A DNA stretch of 64,000 nucleotides from Cunninghamia lanceolata (GCA_027924645.1 BSBN01001483.1:1302001-1366000), one strand, 5' to 3'. Positions 10,235 through 22,892 are shown, numbered from the stretch's first letter. Made by a program: numbers and translations. Notes: a model not told the origin generated them from the sequence alone.

Positions 10235-11217
10235 CAGGGGTGGCAGGGGTAGTGGGGTAGGTATTGGTCCCAGGTGCAGAGGCCAAGATCATATGCTAGG
10301 CCAGAGCGGCCAGACAGCAGGCAGTGGGAGAGGGCGGTGGCCAGCAGGCAGTGGGAGAGGGTAGCGGCTAGCAGGTAGAGGTGGAGATGGTGGAGGCAGA
10401 GGACCAGGTCGTAGAGACTGATTTACAGAGCATTGAGCAGCTGCTACAGGAGGAGATAGCCCGGATGACTCAATTAGAGCTTCAGATGGTACGGTTGAGG
10501 AGGGACAAGGATGCAGTGCAGGCTGAGGCGAGACAGGCTAAGGCCACAGCCCAGGCACAGACACAGGTAGCATCAGCAGCACAGACATCCCTGGCACATG
10601 CGCAGGCACAGCTATAGGTCCAGACACAGGCGCAGGCATAGGCATAGGCACATATGCAGCCACCAGCTGCACCAGCAGCAGATGACGGGTAGCTAGCCTA
10701 GGTGACGAGGGAGAGAGACGCAGAGGTACAGCTGCGGCTTACAGCAGAGGCCACACTCTTCAGAGTGAGGTGGGAGAGAGATGAGGCATGCCATGCATTG
10801 GGTGTAGATCAGAGGACCCTATACAGTGAGCTCGCCTGGGTACAGGGAGAGCTAGTATCAGCTGGCAGAGAGGCGGAGTATTATAGGGGTCTGTATGCAA
10901 GTGCAGTGCCAGGAGCTCAGCAGGCACCGAGTTACACAGACAGGAGTAGATCTGAGGCGTCCGGATCTCACAGGACAGGGCAGTCAATGTCCTCAGTTAG
11001 AGGACCATTTTTGCCACTAGGGGGAGGAGGACGACCAGTAGGGGGACCCCCACCAAGCACAGGGGGGGACAGGGACCATAGTAGGAGGGGAGTTCTACCC
11101 ACTAGAGCACATACATTTGTATATTTGTATCATATTTGTACCATACTTGTATCACGATGGACACTTGTACCTTATACCATTTGTATCATTTTAGATAGAT
11201 GCCTGCGTGCATCCTGA
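10235..11217 (+). pseudogene. PMD protein, 3' part with Gln/Ala-rich coiled coil
   Basis: The PMD frame resumes exactly in phase after the copia target duplication (C at 3141 plus CA at 10235-10236). It encodes a Gln/Glu/Ala-rich helical region (EQLLQEEIARMTQLELQMVR, AQAQTQVASAAQ), typical of coiled-coil tails in PMD-type transposon proteins, then an RDEACHALG-AWVQGELVSAGREAE helix and a Gly/Pro-rich tail. In-frame stops are TAG at 10258, 10297, 10369, 10615, 10639, 10645, 10690 and 10699. There is no TAA or TGA before the final TGA at 11215-11217. Real coding probably ends near 11100, since the last 35 codons look random. It is inactive as read. Confidence 0.75.
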
Positions 11218-13390
11218 TGTATATTTTGCAAGCTCTTGATAGCCTTGATGTACTATATTGATGTATATGGATTATTGATGTAGACACAAACATTTTGTAT
11301 TATGATGACCTATATATGAGATATATGATGATCTATTCAGCTCACTATTTGTTCACGCTTTTGTATATGCATTCCTTGTTGTCATGGATGTGATGATATG
11401 TATGTATGATAATGGATTCATGTGATGACCTACGTTGCTTATATGATGCTTATAGATATATGATGATATAGATGTATGATGATGTATATGTGATGACTAG
11501 TGATATCTGACATGTGGGTTTTGCAGATATACACCAGAGAGAAGAAACTAGAGAAGATGGAGGATAGAGATTGTTGATCAATCATTGCAATGAAAATGAT
11601 ATAAAGGTTGTGGGAATGGGTGAGTGAGCTTGTTGCATTGGTTTCGCAATTGTATATAAAGAGCAGTCCTTAATTTTGATATAGCACATGGATAGTTCAC
11701 CACCAAGGTATAGAAGACCAAGGTGCAGTAATATCCAAGTGCATGGACGTTGACTCTGCAAGCAAGCGGTTTGAACTTAGATCCCCTTAGGCATAATATA
11801 ACCTTGTAGGTATATGTGAATGAGCCATAGTCTTGAACATAAAATAAACATTAATACATGTAAATGTAAGAAGAATATTTAATATGTAAGATGATAGGTC
11901 GTAACACACACAAGATAAATATAATGCTAAGAAAGATACTAAAGATCATTCCTCAAACACGGCACACAAAAAGTAATGACTATGCCCCCAATCCGTACTG
12001 CATCGTAACATACCAAGATTATAGATAAATCAAGGTAGCCTTGAATAGGTAATGGATAAAGGCACAAAAGAGAAACCAAAAAGCAAATTGACTGACTTTC
12101 AAAGTAAACATACAGTCAACATATTCTCTTACCAAAGAGGTTGCTCAGGATAGATTGGATAGGAAAGATAACAGCCTTATCTTAGGAATTCGGTGTCCGT
12201 TAAAGGGGGCTATCTACCTAAAAAGACAATGTCTTGCTGCAGGAATACCACATGTCGCAAGAGACGCGTGTGTTGGTCTCAACAATGGAACACTCTGTAG
12301 AAGACAAGCCTATGGATCTAGTGCTTTGGTTAAGCGGGACTTAGCTGATGTTGGCAATCAGAACAGGAGAACAGTAGATGACTCTGTAAGAAAGTTGCTT
12401 TGCTTTAGGCCTGTGAAGAACTTTTGCTTTGAAAGGATGCGCTATCTTGTTGTTTTGCTGCTTGAGTTAGTCAAGTCAAGGTGAATGGATTTTGAAACAT
12501 GGAAGACTAGGAAGGTGATAGTGCTTGATGGATTTGAAACGGGTGGAGAATGATAGATCATGTGTGCCTGAGTACTAGATACATCCTTTGTATTCTAGAC
12601 TGCCTACATACCCTATATCCACGGGATCAAGGCACATTACGAGGAAAGATAAAAGTGATAAATATGTAATTCTGGATAGAGTGATGAGATGTGTTGAGGG
12701 GAAAGGGGGAGATCTTATGTACCTGAGCACCAGAAATTTCCTTCGTATTCTAGACTGCCTACATACCCATATCCATGGGATCAAGGTACCTTAAGATTGA
12801 AAATATGATAATATGTAGTTCTGGTTGATGGTGATGATGTAGGAAAAGTGTTGAGAAGATAATAGCCTTGTCATAGGAGCGATGTGTCTGTTAAAGGGGT
12901 GTTATCTATGAGAAGGAGAAAAATTGATGTGAGCGCGTTGTGAACCATGAGCAAGGAACCAATCCTAGACCTAAGTTAAGGAAAGAGTTGCCCCCATTCC
13001 AATAGAGGAATTTGTGTAGGTGACTGACCAAGAAGATATAGAAAGTTGTGACCTAGTACTAGACAATGCAAACTGCTGATGCAGATCAAGATGTGGGATG
13101 ATGACGAGGGACATTGACAAATTTCCAAGCTATACTAGATAGGGAGATGGAAATGCAAACAAAGTCAATGATTTTATTATGTATGGATGGATGAAGCGTG
13201 TTGACATGGAAATGGAATGAACAAGACTCGATAGAAGATGGATGTTGACTCTACACATAGCGCCTATTTGCCAGGTTTTCACTATGGTACATATCCAAGG
13301 CACCTGTTTACCAGGTTTTCACCAGAGGACGGATTATTTTGTTTTTTTTATTTTTTATTTTTTTTATTTTTTTTTGGAATACTTTGAGGA
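11218..13390 (-). other. Probable 3' untranslated region of Gypsy 1
   Basis: There is no credible gene here. Two signs tie it to the region after pol in related elements: the duplicated GCCAGGTTTTCAC motif at 13259-13335, next to a T-rich run (about 13338-13376), and a block near 12256-12285 resembling 25074-25097 (GACRCGTGTRTTGG core). AT-rich GATGTATGATGATG-like DNA fills 11230-11510. A 155-bp tandem pair at 12564-12789 is listed separately. The left end of Gypsy 1 is not defined: I find no 3' LTR here. Confidence 0.45.
12564..12789. repeat. 155-bp tandem pair, each with hairpin-forming ends
   Basis: Copy A starts at 12564 (GTGCCTGAG) and copy B at 12719 (GTACCTGAG); they share TTCTAGACTGCCTACATACCC. 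In copy A the ends GTGCCT and AGGCAC (12630-12635) pair. In copy B GTACCT and AGGTAC (12784-12789) pair, so one base pair has changed on both sides. Confidence 0.7.
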
Positions 13391-13394
13391 TCAG

Positions 13395-14367
13395 GCATAG
13401 AACTTCTTGAGATGGACATTGTTAAGGGGTTCATCTAGAGGAATGCCATCAAGTGTAGCTAAAGTATAAGCTCCTGATCTGTATGCTACTGTCACAATAA
13501 AGGGACCTAACTAGTTAAGCTCAAACTTGCCCTTCTTTTCTCGATCTGCTTGATTTCTCTAATTCTCTTTAATTACAAGATCACCAACTTGAAACTGTCT
13601 TTCTTTGATCTTTTTGTTGTAATTACACTGGAGGCAGTTTTGATAGACATGGAGGTGATTAAGTGCTGCAAGGTGCCTCTCATCTAGTAGTTCTAGCTCA
13701 GCTAATCTAGAAGTGTGATACTCCTCTCCATTAATCAGGTCCTGCATAGATACTCAGAGGGATGGGATCTCAACCTCTATAGGTAGGATGGCTTCAGAGC
13801 CATAGACCAAGGCATAAGGTGTGGCACTATTTGGTGTTCTGATACTAGTGCGGTGGGCCCATAGGGCGGGATTGAGTTGCAAGTGCCAATCACGACTAGC
13901 TTCATTGACCATTTTCTTGAGAATCTTGAGAATGGTTTTATTGGAAGCCTTTGCTTGGCCGTTACTCTGTGGATAATAGGGAGTTGAGAAGAGATGTCGG
14001 ATATTGTATTGTGTGCACAAGGCACGGACATCTTGATTCTTGAATGGTCTCCCATTATCAGTGACAATAGCTTGGGGGATACCATACTGGCAAATAAGGT
14101 AGTTAAGGATAAACATGGCTATTTGCCTACTGGTGATATAGGTCATAGGAATGGCTTCCACCCACTTCGTAAAATACTCAGTGGTGGTAATGATAAACTT
14201 GTGGCCATTGGAAGAGGATGGATGGCTTTGTCCTACGAGGTCGAGACCCCATTGAGAAAAAGGCCATGGAATTGTCACAGGTTGTAGTTCATGAGCTGGT
14301 GCGTGAATCAAATCTCCATGCTGCTGGCATTGTAGACACTTCTTAGCAAACTATGCAGCATCTTGCT
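13395..14367 (-). pseudogene. Gypsy 1 integrase, catalytic Glu lost
   Basis: The frame starts with the C-X2-C half of the zinc finger (KCLQCQQHGDLIHAPA, near 14290-14340), then the core with GLDLVG (first Asp), VTDNGRPF (second Asp) and SNGQAKASNKT. The residue after NGQA should be Glu; here codon 13951-13949 is AAG, Lys. The C-terminal part (QVGDLVIKEN) follows at 13559-13747, separated by stops. The protein would insert element DNA into chromosomes, but without the third acidic residue it should be dead even if translated. The Glu-to-Lys change is a C-to-T change on the plus strand. Confidence 0.85.
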
Positions 14368-15108
14368 CTATTGTAGGCCAATAGTAACCTGTTCTGAGTA
14401 TCTTCTTAGTGAGATTAGGACCAGTAGAATGTGTGCCACAGACACCTTTGTGTATATCTCATAAGGTAGCTTCAGCTTCTTTCGTGTTAAGATATCGTAA
14501 GAGGATACCATCGAGACTCCGACGATATAGTGTATCACCCAGAATGGTGTAATGGGAGGATCGATGGATAAAGGTTTTGCATTGGGTGGATGATAAGTCA
14601 AGGGGAAAGGTATTTTTTTAAGGTACTCATAGATATCTTCATACCAAGGGGAATTGGGACCAACAAGTTCACAGATGATTTCAGTAACTGGAACATTGAC
14701 GGTGGGTATCAACAATTGCTCGATCAAGAATTCACATTTCTGTGTATTAGTAGGCATGTCAATCAGTGACCCTACTGAAGCCATAGAATCTACTGCTTTA
14801 TTATTCTCTCTTGGGATTTGCTCAAATGTGATGCAAGAGAAGTGTGATTTGTAGGCATCCACTAGTTGCTTGTAGGGGACCAACTTTTCATCTTTTGTTT
14901 GGTACTCATCTATGACTTGGCGAATGACTAGCTGTGAGTCTCCATATACTTGTAATTCTATGATGTCCTATTGAACTACTATATTGAGACCTATGAGGAG
15001 TGTTTCATACTTGGCTATGTTGTTGGTGCAAGGTAATGCAAGCCGCTATGATTTTGGAATATAGTCATTTTGAGGTATGACAAATAAGATGTTGGCCCCA
15101 GATCCATG
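14368..15108 (-). pseudogene. Gypsy 1 second (archaeal-type) RNase H and linker
   Basis: Minus-strand frame with the RVT_3-type RNase H signature: CTNNIAKYET followed by ELQVYGDSQLVIRQV, then FEQIPRENNKAVDSMA. This extra RNase H between the retroviral-type one and integrase is a known mark of the Tat lineage. Stops at 15109-15111, near 15045 and further on break it; two are TAG, plausibly from CAG. The 3' half (to 14368) is an open linker leading to the integrase zinc finger. Confidence 0.8.
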
Positions 15109-17301
15109 CTATGTGTAAGAACCATCAAAATACAACTTCCACATTATGGAGTTAGCAAGAGTGAAGAGATTCTCATCAGGAAAGTCTACTACCATAGGAT
15201 GTGTTTCTTTCATAGGTGCTTCTGCTAGTTGATCGACAAGGGCTTGTCCTTTGATTGCTTTATGATCCGTGTACTCAATGTCAAACTCACTAAGGATCAT
15301 GACCCATTTAGCTAGTCTGCCTGTGAAATCTACTTTTGCTAGTAGATACTTCAAGGGATCAATCTTGGCTATCAGATTTGTGTGTTGGTTCAGCATGTAA
15401 TGCTGCAACTTTTGAGAAGCAAACACTACTGCTAAACAAGCCCTTTCCATTGGTGAATAATTGAGCTCATACCCCACCAAGGTTCTACTAATATAGTAAA
15501 TTGCATGCTCCTTTCCCGATTCATCATTTTGTGCTAGCAGGGCCCCTAGGGCCGAATTTGTAGTGATGTATAATATCAAAGGTTTTTTAGCAATTGGTGG
15601 AACCGATACAAGAGGTGTAGCTAGATACTCTTTAAGTTGATCAAACACTACCTGACACTTGTTGTCCCATCAAAATGAGACATCCCTTCGGAGCAAGTGT
15701 TGAAATGGTTTACATTTATCTGCTAGCTGTGAGATGAAACATCGAATGGACTGCAACCTTCCCTGAAGGATCCTTAGTGCTTTAAGGTTCTTGGGTGGAG
15801 GCATCTCCACTATAGCTTTTACTTTTGTTGGATCCACTTCAATGCCTCTACGAGATATTATGTATCCCAATAGCTTCCCTGATGTGACACCAAATACACA
15901 CTTCTTTGGATTGAGTCTTACTTGGTATTTTTCAAGCCTATCGAAGATCTGTCCTAGAACTTGTATGTGATCCACCCTAGAAGATTTAGCCAATATATCA
16001 TCCACATAGTTCTCCATGATGTGATGAAAGAGATCATGGAAGATCATTGTCATTGCTCTCTGATAGGTTGCTCCTGCATTCTTCAGACCAAATGGCATGA
16101 CACACCAACAATAATTGCCCCAAAGACAAGTAAAGTTTGTTTTATGTTGATATTCCTCTGCTATCCTTATCTGGTTGTAGCCTGAGAATCTGTCCATGAG
16201 AGAAAGCATCTCCTGACCTGTTGTCAAGTCCACTATAATGTCAATGTTTGGTAGTGGAAAGTCGTCTTTGGGACATGCCTTGTTGAGATCTCTAAAATCA
16301 TTACACATGCGGATGCACCCATTCGGTTTAGACATAGGTACAATGTTTGAGACCCAATCTGAATAGTCAATGGGTCGTATGAACTTTGCATCTAATAATT
16401 TCTGTATTTCCACTTTTACCAAGAGAGCTATCTGTGGGTGCATCTTTCTCAACTTCTGTTTGACTAGTTTCACTTTGGGATCAACTGTGAGATAATGAAC
16501 TACCAGCTTAGTGTCTAACCCTGGCATATCGACATATGTCCATGCAAAGTTGATGGTTCTCTGTAAGAAGAATGCGTTAAGATTTCTGTGCTCTGTTTCA
16601 GATAATGATGCTGCTAGGAATGTGGTCTTTAGATTTTGCTCTGTGCCAAGGTTTATCTCTATAGAATCTTCCACTAGGAGAGCGGACTTCTCTTGGTACT
16701 TAGATGGTAGGGGAAGGTCAAATCCTCCATCCTCAGGTGCCATAGTTGGGTTTTCACCTTTGGATACGTCCTTTGTTTTTACTATTTTGTGATCGGGAGG
16801 TGCCATAGTGTGGTTTTCACCTAGAGATCTTTCTTTATTTGTACTTTTGCGACTAGAGGATTTGGCAATCTCCCCAAAATAAGCTGTTGGCTCTAGTTCC
16901 ATTACAAAACCTGCTTTATGATCGCCAAGAGGGATACCTTCTCGAAGTCCCATGAACTCAACTATAGCTTCGTCATTCTGAAATGCATCTATAGCAGGGG
17001 ACCCTTGTTGGTCCCAATCAATAAGTTTAGGATAGACAAGTGTGACATTCTGGGTGTTTGTGGTGGAGGTTAAGGATACGAAGGATAGTGTAAAAATAGA
17101 GGATTCTGTGAATAGATTGGTCATATGGAGGGAAGAGTCATTGATGATATCCTCTGTAGATGTCGAATCAGCGGGAAAAGTGTCAGCTACCTCGTCAAGG
17201 ATATACTTAATGTCCAAGGCGTGTGGTATCTTCTTACCAAATCCTAATCACTTCTTGTCTAGCTTCTTTGTCACAACAATAGGTTCCATAGTTCCTTGAT
17301 T
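15109..17301 (-). pseudogene. Gypsy 1 reverse transcriptase and RNase H
   Basis: The main open piece (17217-15670) carries the RT core: IRPIDYSDWVSNIVPM, NDFRDLNKACPKDDFPLP, SLMDRFSGYNQI, the MPFGLKNAGATYQR block and the catalytic YVDDILAKS. The next piece (15648-15109) is RNase H with AIYYISRTLVGYEL and TGRLAKWVMILSEFDIEY. A TGA between them (RW turned to stop-W) and another near 17250 both fit CGA-to-TGA. The RT catalytic motif itself is intact. It copies element RNA into DNA in the cytoplasmic particle. Confidence 0.88.
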
Positions 17302-18924
17302 TTATTTCCCAGGGCCACCTTTGCCTTTATAGCCCATGTTTTTTACTATCCTTAAGCCATTGCCATATTGCTTGACTGGTATTATGACTAGTTCTTTCTC
17401 CTTATAGAGCCAAGAAGAAATGTCCTCAATAGTTTCCTCTTCCAATAACTTTCCCTGCTGGAATTGGGTTAGGAATGTTGGGGGAGGGATAGCCACTTTT
17501 TTAGTTACTTTGGTAATGGATGGTTGGCTGTAAGACTTAGGGAATAAAGGCATCCGCCCTACACAACAAGATTCTGAGATATCATAGGTTCCAAAGCCTA
17601 TATCCTGAATGCGAGCTATGATTTTGGGGAGGGGCTTAGGTTCACTTGTAGAGGCTTGCGTCAAAGTTTCAAGATCAACATATAGTGGGGATTCAAGGGC
17701 TTTGTCATTTTTAGGCACTTGGTTGCAATTCTTATAACTACCTTGCAAGACACGATAGAATTCGAAAGGATTGGGATCTCCTAGGATAGTTATCTCCGTA
17801 CCATTGTATGGGAACTTCAGAGACTGATGTTACATGGAGGGAACAGCTTTCATTGCATGGATCCATGGGCGGCCTAGGATAATATTGTAAGGCGGGTCAA
17901 TATCAAGGACTTGACACCTAGTTTCAAGCATGACAGGGCCCAATTGTAAAGGCAAGTGGATAACACCTTCTGAATGGTGTTCAGCATCATCATACCCTTT
18001 GATTGTAATACCATGATCAGAGTTGACATGATCCTCAGAGTATCCCAATTGCTTAAGTAACTTTAAAGAACAGATGTTGAGACCAGCACCACCATCTATG
18101 AGTATACATTTGATTTTACGCTTATGGATGAGAACCTCAATATGAAGGGTATCATTGTGACAAGGATCATGGGATGGGAGATCTTTCTCAGAGAAGACCA
18201 CATTGTAGGGTGAAGCAATGTTACCTACTATAGCTTGAAAATCCGTGACTGCTATGTTGTTAGGAACCGAAGACTCTTGGAGGGCTTTTTCTAGCATGAC
18301 TCTATGTGCAGGTGATGACCGTAGAAGGTCCAAGATAGAGATCTGTGCTGGCATTTTCCCTAGATGTTCGACAAGATTATAATCAAATTGAGCCAGAAGA
18401 CTAGGTGTAGGACCATGAATGGTGACATGACCATGACGAGTAGTAACAGTGCAATCCGTAGATTTGCCTTTGATTGTGAGGGTAGACACTCGACTCTCCT
18501 CAAAATGACCCACAATGGAATCAAAGGAAGTGGAAGCATGATTAATACCTTTACCTCTATCCTGAGGAGGAGGTGGACCATGATGAGGGAATGGTTCCTT
18601 GTACATATCGAGGTCTTTGTTTGTGTGTTGGGCTGGTGGATCATTTTCAATAGTGATTTGGTTGCCTTTGATGAGATTTTGGATTAGGTGCTTGAGTTTC
18701 ATGCATGATGCAGCTCTGTGCCCTTTGCTCCTATGGAACTCACAATACTCATTGTCTTTGTAACATGCAATTTTGTAAACAGGTTCTCCATATGGGGGAG
18801 CATCAGGTAAGGTGATGAGCCCTCTCTGCAAAATTTGTTGTAAGACTGATTCGATGGGCACTCCCAAGGGAGTGAATTGATGTCGTGGAGGGTAATCTTG
18901 CTGAGGCTGCTCTTGTTGTCATTG
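17302..18924 (-). pseudogene. Gypsy 1 protease region with G-patch
   Basis: The 18867-17830 piece ends gag with a CX-type basic region (YCEFHRSKGHRAASCMKL, a zinc-knuckle-like CX-H-C array) and then the aspartic protease: CILIDGGAGLN, with the catalytic Asp followed by Gly-Gly, and IILGRPWIH near the flap end. The 17748-17302 piece ends in NGLRIVKNMGYKGKGGPGK, which fits a G-patch (glycine-rich nucleic-acid-binding motif). Stops join the pieces: TAA near 17830 and 17302, and TAG plus TGA near 18910-18925, each one C-to-T step from Gln or Arg codons. Confidence 0.8.
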
Positions 18925-21192
18925 CTATTGGTTTTGATAAGGTTTCCTTTGTTGCTGTTGTTGTTGAGGTGGAGCTTGACTCAGTTTGGAGAGCTGTAGT
19001 GGTGTTTGCAATGTTTGGACATGTTTAGAATCAACCACACCATCGTTAACCACGTTTTTGTTTTTGTTCCAATATTTGGGTTTATCGCTCGATTGTTGAG
19101 GAGCATTTTCTTTCATTTCTTTGAAGATTTTGACCACACCCTTAGCAATGAGGGCTTTTTCAATGTTGATTCCCTTGTATGTGATTTCGTCGAAGGTTGT
19201 AGCACTAAGAATTTACAAATGGAAACCTAACTCTTGGTTGAGGTTCTGCACAAATATGCTAACAAACTATTTCTTTAGAATCTTGAAAGGGAATTTGCTA
19301 GCCATTCATCTCCAGCGTTGAAGGAAAGAAATGAAAGTTTCACCATTTTTCTGTTTATTGTTGCAGAGATCAGTCATGGAAATCTCATGCTCTGCATTGT
19401 AAGAAAAGTGGGTGGCAAACTTCTCTGCTAGCTTGTTGAAAGACTTGATGCCCATAGGTAAGTGTGAGAACCATTCTATTGCTTGACCTCCAAGACTGCG
19501 AGGAAAGAGATGCATAAGATATGGGTCGTTATGTGAGACCTCGAAGCAAGCAAGATAGAATTCCCTGAGATGGTCTTTTGGGTCACCTTTTCCTTTGTAT
19601 TTATCAAACTTGGGAATAGTGAAATTTTGAGGAAAAGGGATCATTGGTAATGACCGATCAAAAGGATAAGGACACACTTCCTCTAAAGAGAAGGTCTTCT
19701 TGGTGTGGCCAAACGTAAGATCAGATAGTTGTTGTTGAACTTCTGTAATCTTGAGCTCCATTGCTGTGGGAGGGGTGGGAAACATCTCCTGTTGTCCTAG
19801 AAGTGGCTACTGTTGCCCATATGGAAGATTGTATTGTAAGCCATGAGCATTGGTATTATAAGGGTCGTAAGATTGGTTGGGATCATACACATTGTACGTT
19901 TGGTTTAGATTGGGTTGGAATTGGAAGCTTTGATTCCACAGAGGTGGAGGTGGCGCTAGGTAAGAATGTTGGCTTTGTGATGGTTGAAGAAAAGGATTGG
20001 GTGGAGGAAAGCTAAAGTGCGTTTGATTAGGTTGCGATGGCGGCACATAACTTTGGGAAACTTGATGTTGTGAATGTTGAGAGTGGCTAGGCAATGTGTG
20101 AGAATTTTAGCGAGGATGAATGTAGTGGAGGAGGGACATAGGTGGATGTGATTTGTGATGGTTGAGGTTGATTGGTGATGAGAGTAGAAGAATGTTGTGG
20201 TTGGGGTTGCATGACTCTAATTGGTTGAGAGACATGAAGGTTTGATGATATAGGAGGTGGTATTTGTTGAGACCCTTGTTGCATGGCTACATAGTTGTTC
20301 CCCAGATTGTAATATGGTGGGAAACCTATTCATGATGGAGTAACCAAGATTCCACTTGTGATTGGTGTGGACATTTTAGGAGTGTGTTGCATATTCAATC
20401 GAGCTAAGGTGGCTTGCTTAGCTAGCTCTGCTTGACATTGGAGAGTTTCTTTCTAATTTTTTAGATCTCCATAGGAGTCAGAAGTGGTGATATGGCCCTC
20501 TCTTCTGTGGGGTTTTGATAAAGGTGATTCCTATATTGTGAGCTCTTTTCAGGTAAGGGCATAGTCACCGTGGACATGGTTTTCACCACTTGTATGGTGT
20601 CTTGGGTGTTGCTAGGCTCGCTGAGATTGGCTAGATCAAAATCTTTGGATAATTTAGCTCCTTGCTCTGCTAGCAAGCAAAAGAAATGATCTTCATTCTC
20701 GCTAAGGATTTTATCAGTGGCGGCTATGGCTCTAGGATCTTGCATTAATTCATCAAGATCTTGCTCATCTGCTTAAGAGGATTGACCTTCAAAGTGTCGC
20801 TCTTCTTGAGATGGGGCTAGATCTGCAGTATAACCTTGTGGCACAAAGTCCTGAGGCATGCCTGTAGTATAGTGAGGAATGCTTACCAAAGGGACCTTTT
20901 CCTCCTGATATGGTACTTGAACAATAGTATAACCTTGTGGGACAAAATCCTGAGGCATACCGGTGGTGTATTGGGGTGTACTTACCAAAGGGATCTAACC
21001 TTCTTGGGAATTGCTTGGTTGGTCGACGTGCAGCATGTTGGGAGAATTGGTAGATCTTGCCGCGGGTGTTCTAAGAGTGACCTTGGGAGTAATGTTGAGA
21101 CGACCCAATTGCGATGTGTGAGGAGGCAACTTGTGCTTCCTAGGGACAACTTGCTTGGACTTCATAGTTTGTTGGAGCCTAGTGGTTACCAT
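18925..21192 (-). pseudogene. Gypsy 1 gag
   Basis: The start is ATG 21192-21190 (MVTTRLQ), matching the Gypsy 2 gag start MVLTRLQ. After about 60 codons comes a duplicated block at 20780-20988 in which TTGMPQDFVPQGYT occurs twice, 33 codons apart. A Gln/Pro-rich region follows (20284-19807, rich in PSQ and PPP), then the retrotransposon gag core at 19785-19306: PFPQNFTIPKFDKYKGKGDP, then LGGQAIEWFSHLP and TFISFLQRWR. Several stops interrupt it. Gag forms the particle shell and binds element RNA. Confidence 0.8.
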
Positions 21193-21275
21193 GGAATATA
21201 CTAGGACAAGAGAGGTAATGCTGGGTTTTTGTTTGTGATTTGGAAAAGACAAAATCTTGCTACACAATTTACTAG

Positions 21276-21540
21276 ACCAAAGGTGCTATACTGTTTGACC
21301 AGAGGCACAAGACTGTGCAACCAAAAGCATGCTACAGTAATACCAAAGGTGATGGACTGAGCTACCAAAGGTGAGATACTGCTATACCAAAGGCAAGCTA
21401 CTGTGACCAAAAGTGAGCTACTGTTATACCAAGGGCACTGAAGTAGAGTTTTAGCCAGAGGTGAGGTACTGTTATACCAAAGGCGATCTACTGTACTACC
21501 AAAGGTGAGCTACTGTAATACCAAGGGCGCTGAAGTAGTG
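21276..21540 (-). repeat. 22-bp tandem repeat in Gypsy 1 leader, cluster 1
   Basis: Twelve to thirteen units of consensus ACCAAAGGTGAGCTACTG (plus strand) begin at 21276, 21298, 21320, 21342, 21364, 21386, 21406, 21428, about 21454, 21476, 21498 and 21520: a steady 22-bp step. The cluster ends about 80 bp before the gag start, so it lies in the untranslated leader of the element RNA. The period is not a multiple of three, against a coding role. Confidence 0.9.
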
Positions 21541-22747
21541 TCTAATGTTAGTAAAGGTAATTTTGACAGATTTGGTTATGGTTTTGATTGGATTTTGTCT
21601 TTGGCAAGAGAAAACATAGCAAACAAGTGGTCAAAAACAAGGACTGACACAACAGATAGTGTATGTTTGAGGCTCAAACAAGCCCAATGTTTCCACAGGT
21701 ATAAGACAATTGTAAAAAATAACAAGCACTTTTTATCCCTAGAGACAAGGTTTCATTGCAGTAGATCAGCTCACAGCTTAATACTCCGTCGATAAAAATA
21801 TCATTCCATAAAGGTGTCAGATATTTTGTATCTTTGTGAGAGATGATAGGTAGGGATATCTCACCCTCCCCTTGGAAAGCTCAAGTAGGTCACAAGAGCT
21901 TTATGGCCAAGGGAATACTATCTCTTCTCAAGGGAGCCAATGGTGAGTATCTTAAGGGCTTAAATCGATTCCCCTTGCACTGATGATTACCGCAATGTTC
22001 GGAAGTAGGTCAGATAGTCTCTATCTAAAATGGTTCTTAGTAACTTTGAGGGACTAATGCCTTACAAGCAATGTGACAAGCTACTAAAAGCTTTAACCAA
22101 TCCTATTAAGAGTATCAAACACTTCGCTCAATGTGAAAATCATTTCCACAAAGAGCTAGTACACCTCTTTTCAATTTGGCACCACAAGGTAAGGCTGATG
22201 TCGGTTAGGACTTGGCTTTCACCTTATCCCTCTTATATAGCAATTCAAAGGAAAACTCCACTTAGGGTTGTCCCTTTTGGATGAAACACAATCCAAAAGT
22301 AGGCCCTTCTAAAGGAAGTACTGAAATATAAGAGCAAGCACGTCAAACAAAGGTTCAATTGTCCCGTTATAAGAAAAATAAGGTGTAACTAATTTAGGCA
22401 CACACATGTTTGTAGTTGTCAATTGTCCCTTATGAAATTGAAGTGTTTGGCATTCATGTCCATTGTCCCTTAGAAAATTGAAGTGTTTTTGCATACATGT
22501 CCATTGTCCCTTAAGAAAAGCAGTATGTTCCTAAGACTTAGATTTTCAAAAAAAAGAATTGTTCAATTATCCCTTTAAGAATGCAATGTGTTTCTAAGAC
22601 TTAGTGAGATAAATCAAGAGGTCTTCAATGTTTGTCCTATATGAACATGTTAAAAACACCTATTTGCTCTGTGTGAGTGATAAGAAGCTACAGCAAATCA
22701 GTTAGTTCCACAAAAATTCACAAGTTAGCAAAAAATAAATCAAACTA

Positions 22748-22892
22748 ACCAAAAGCAAGTTACTATCATACTGAAGGCACTGCACTATGTTTCTGAAAGC
22801 GATGTGATGCAAACCAGAAGCGCTGAACAATATCCAGAAGCACGGTACTGTGTTTCCAAAAGTGTGATATTGTATAGCCAAACGTGCTGCGC
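22748..22892 (-). repeat. 22-bp repeat in Gypsy 1 leader, cluster 2
   Basis: About seven degenerate units beginning ACCAAAAGCAAG, CTGAAAGCGATG, ACCAGAAGCGCTG, CCAGAAGCACGG, CCAAAAGTGTGA and CCAAACGTGCTG, spaced 20-23 bp. They match cluster 1 at the ACC(A/G)(A/G)AAG(C/T)G core. Confidence 0.7.

Noticed and set aside
1992..11217. Use of an alternative genetic code (TAG as Gln)
   Set aside because: A nuclear plant genome is expected to use the standard code; other elements here show TAG as ordinary decay, and one TAG aligns with CAG in a sister copy.
11230..11520. Possible minisatellite of GATGTATGATGATG words
   Set aside because: Words recur but with no constant period; called AT-rich simple sequence only.
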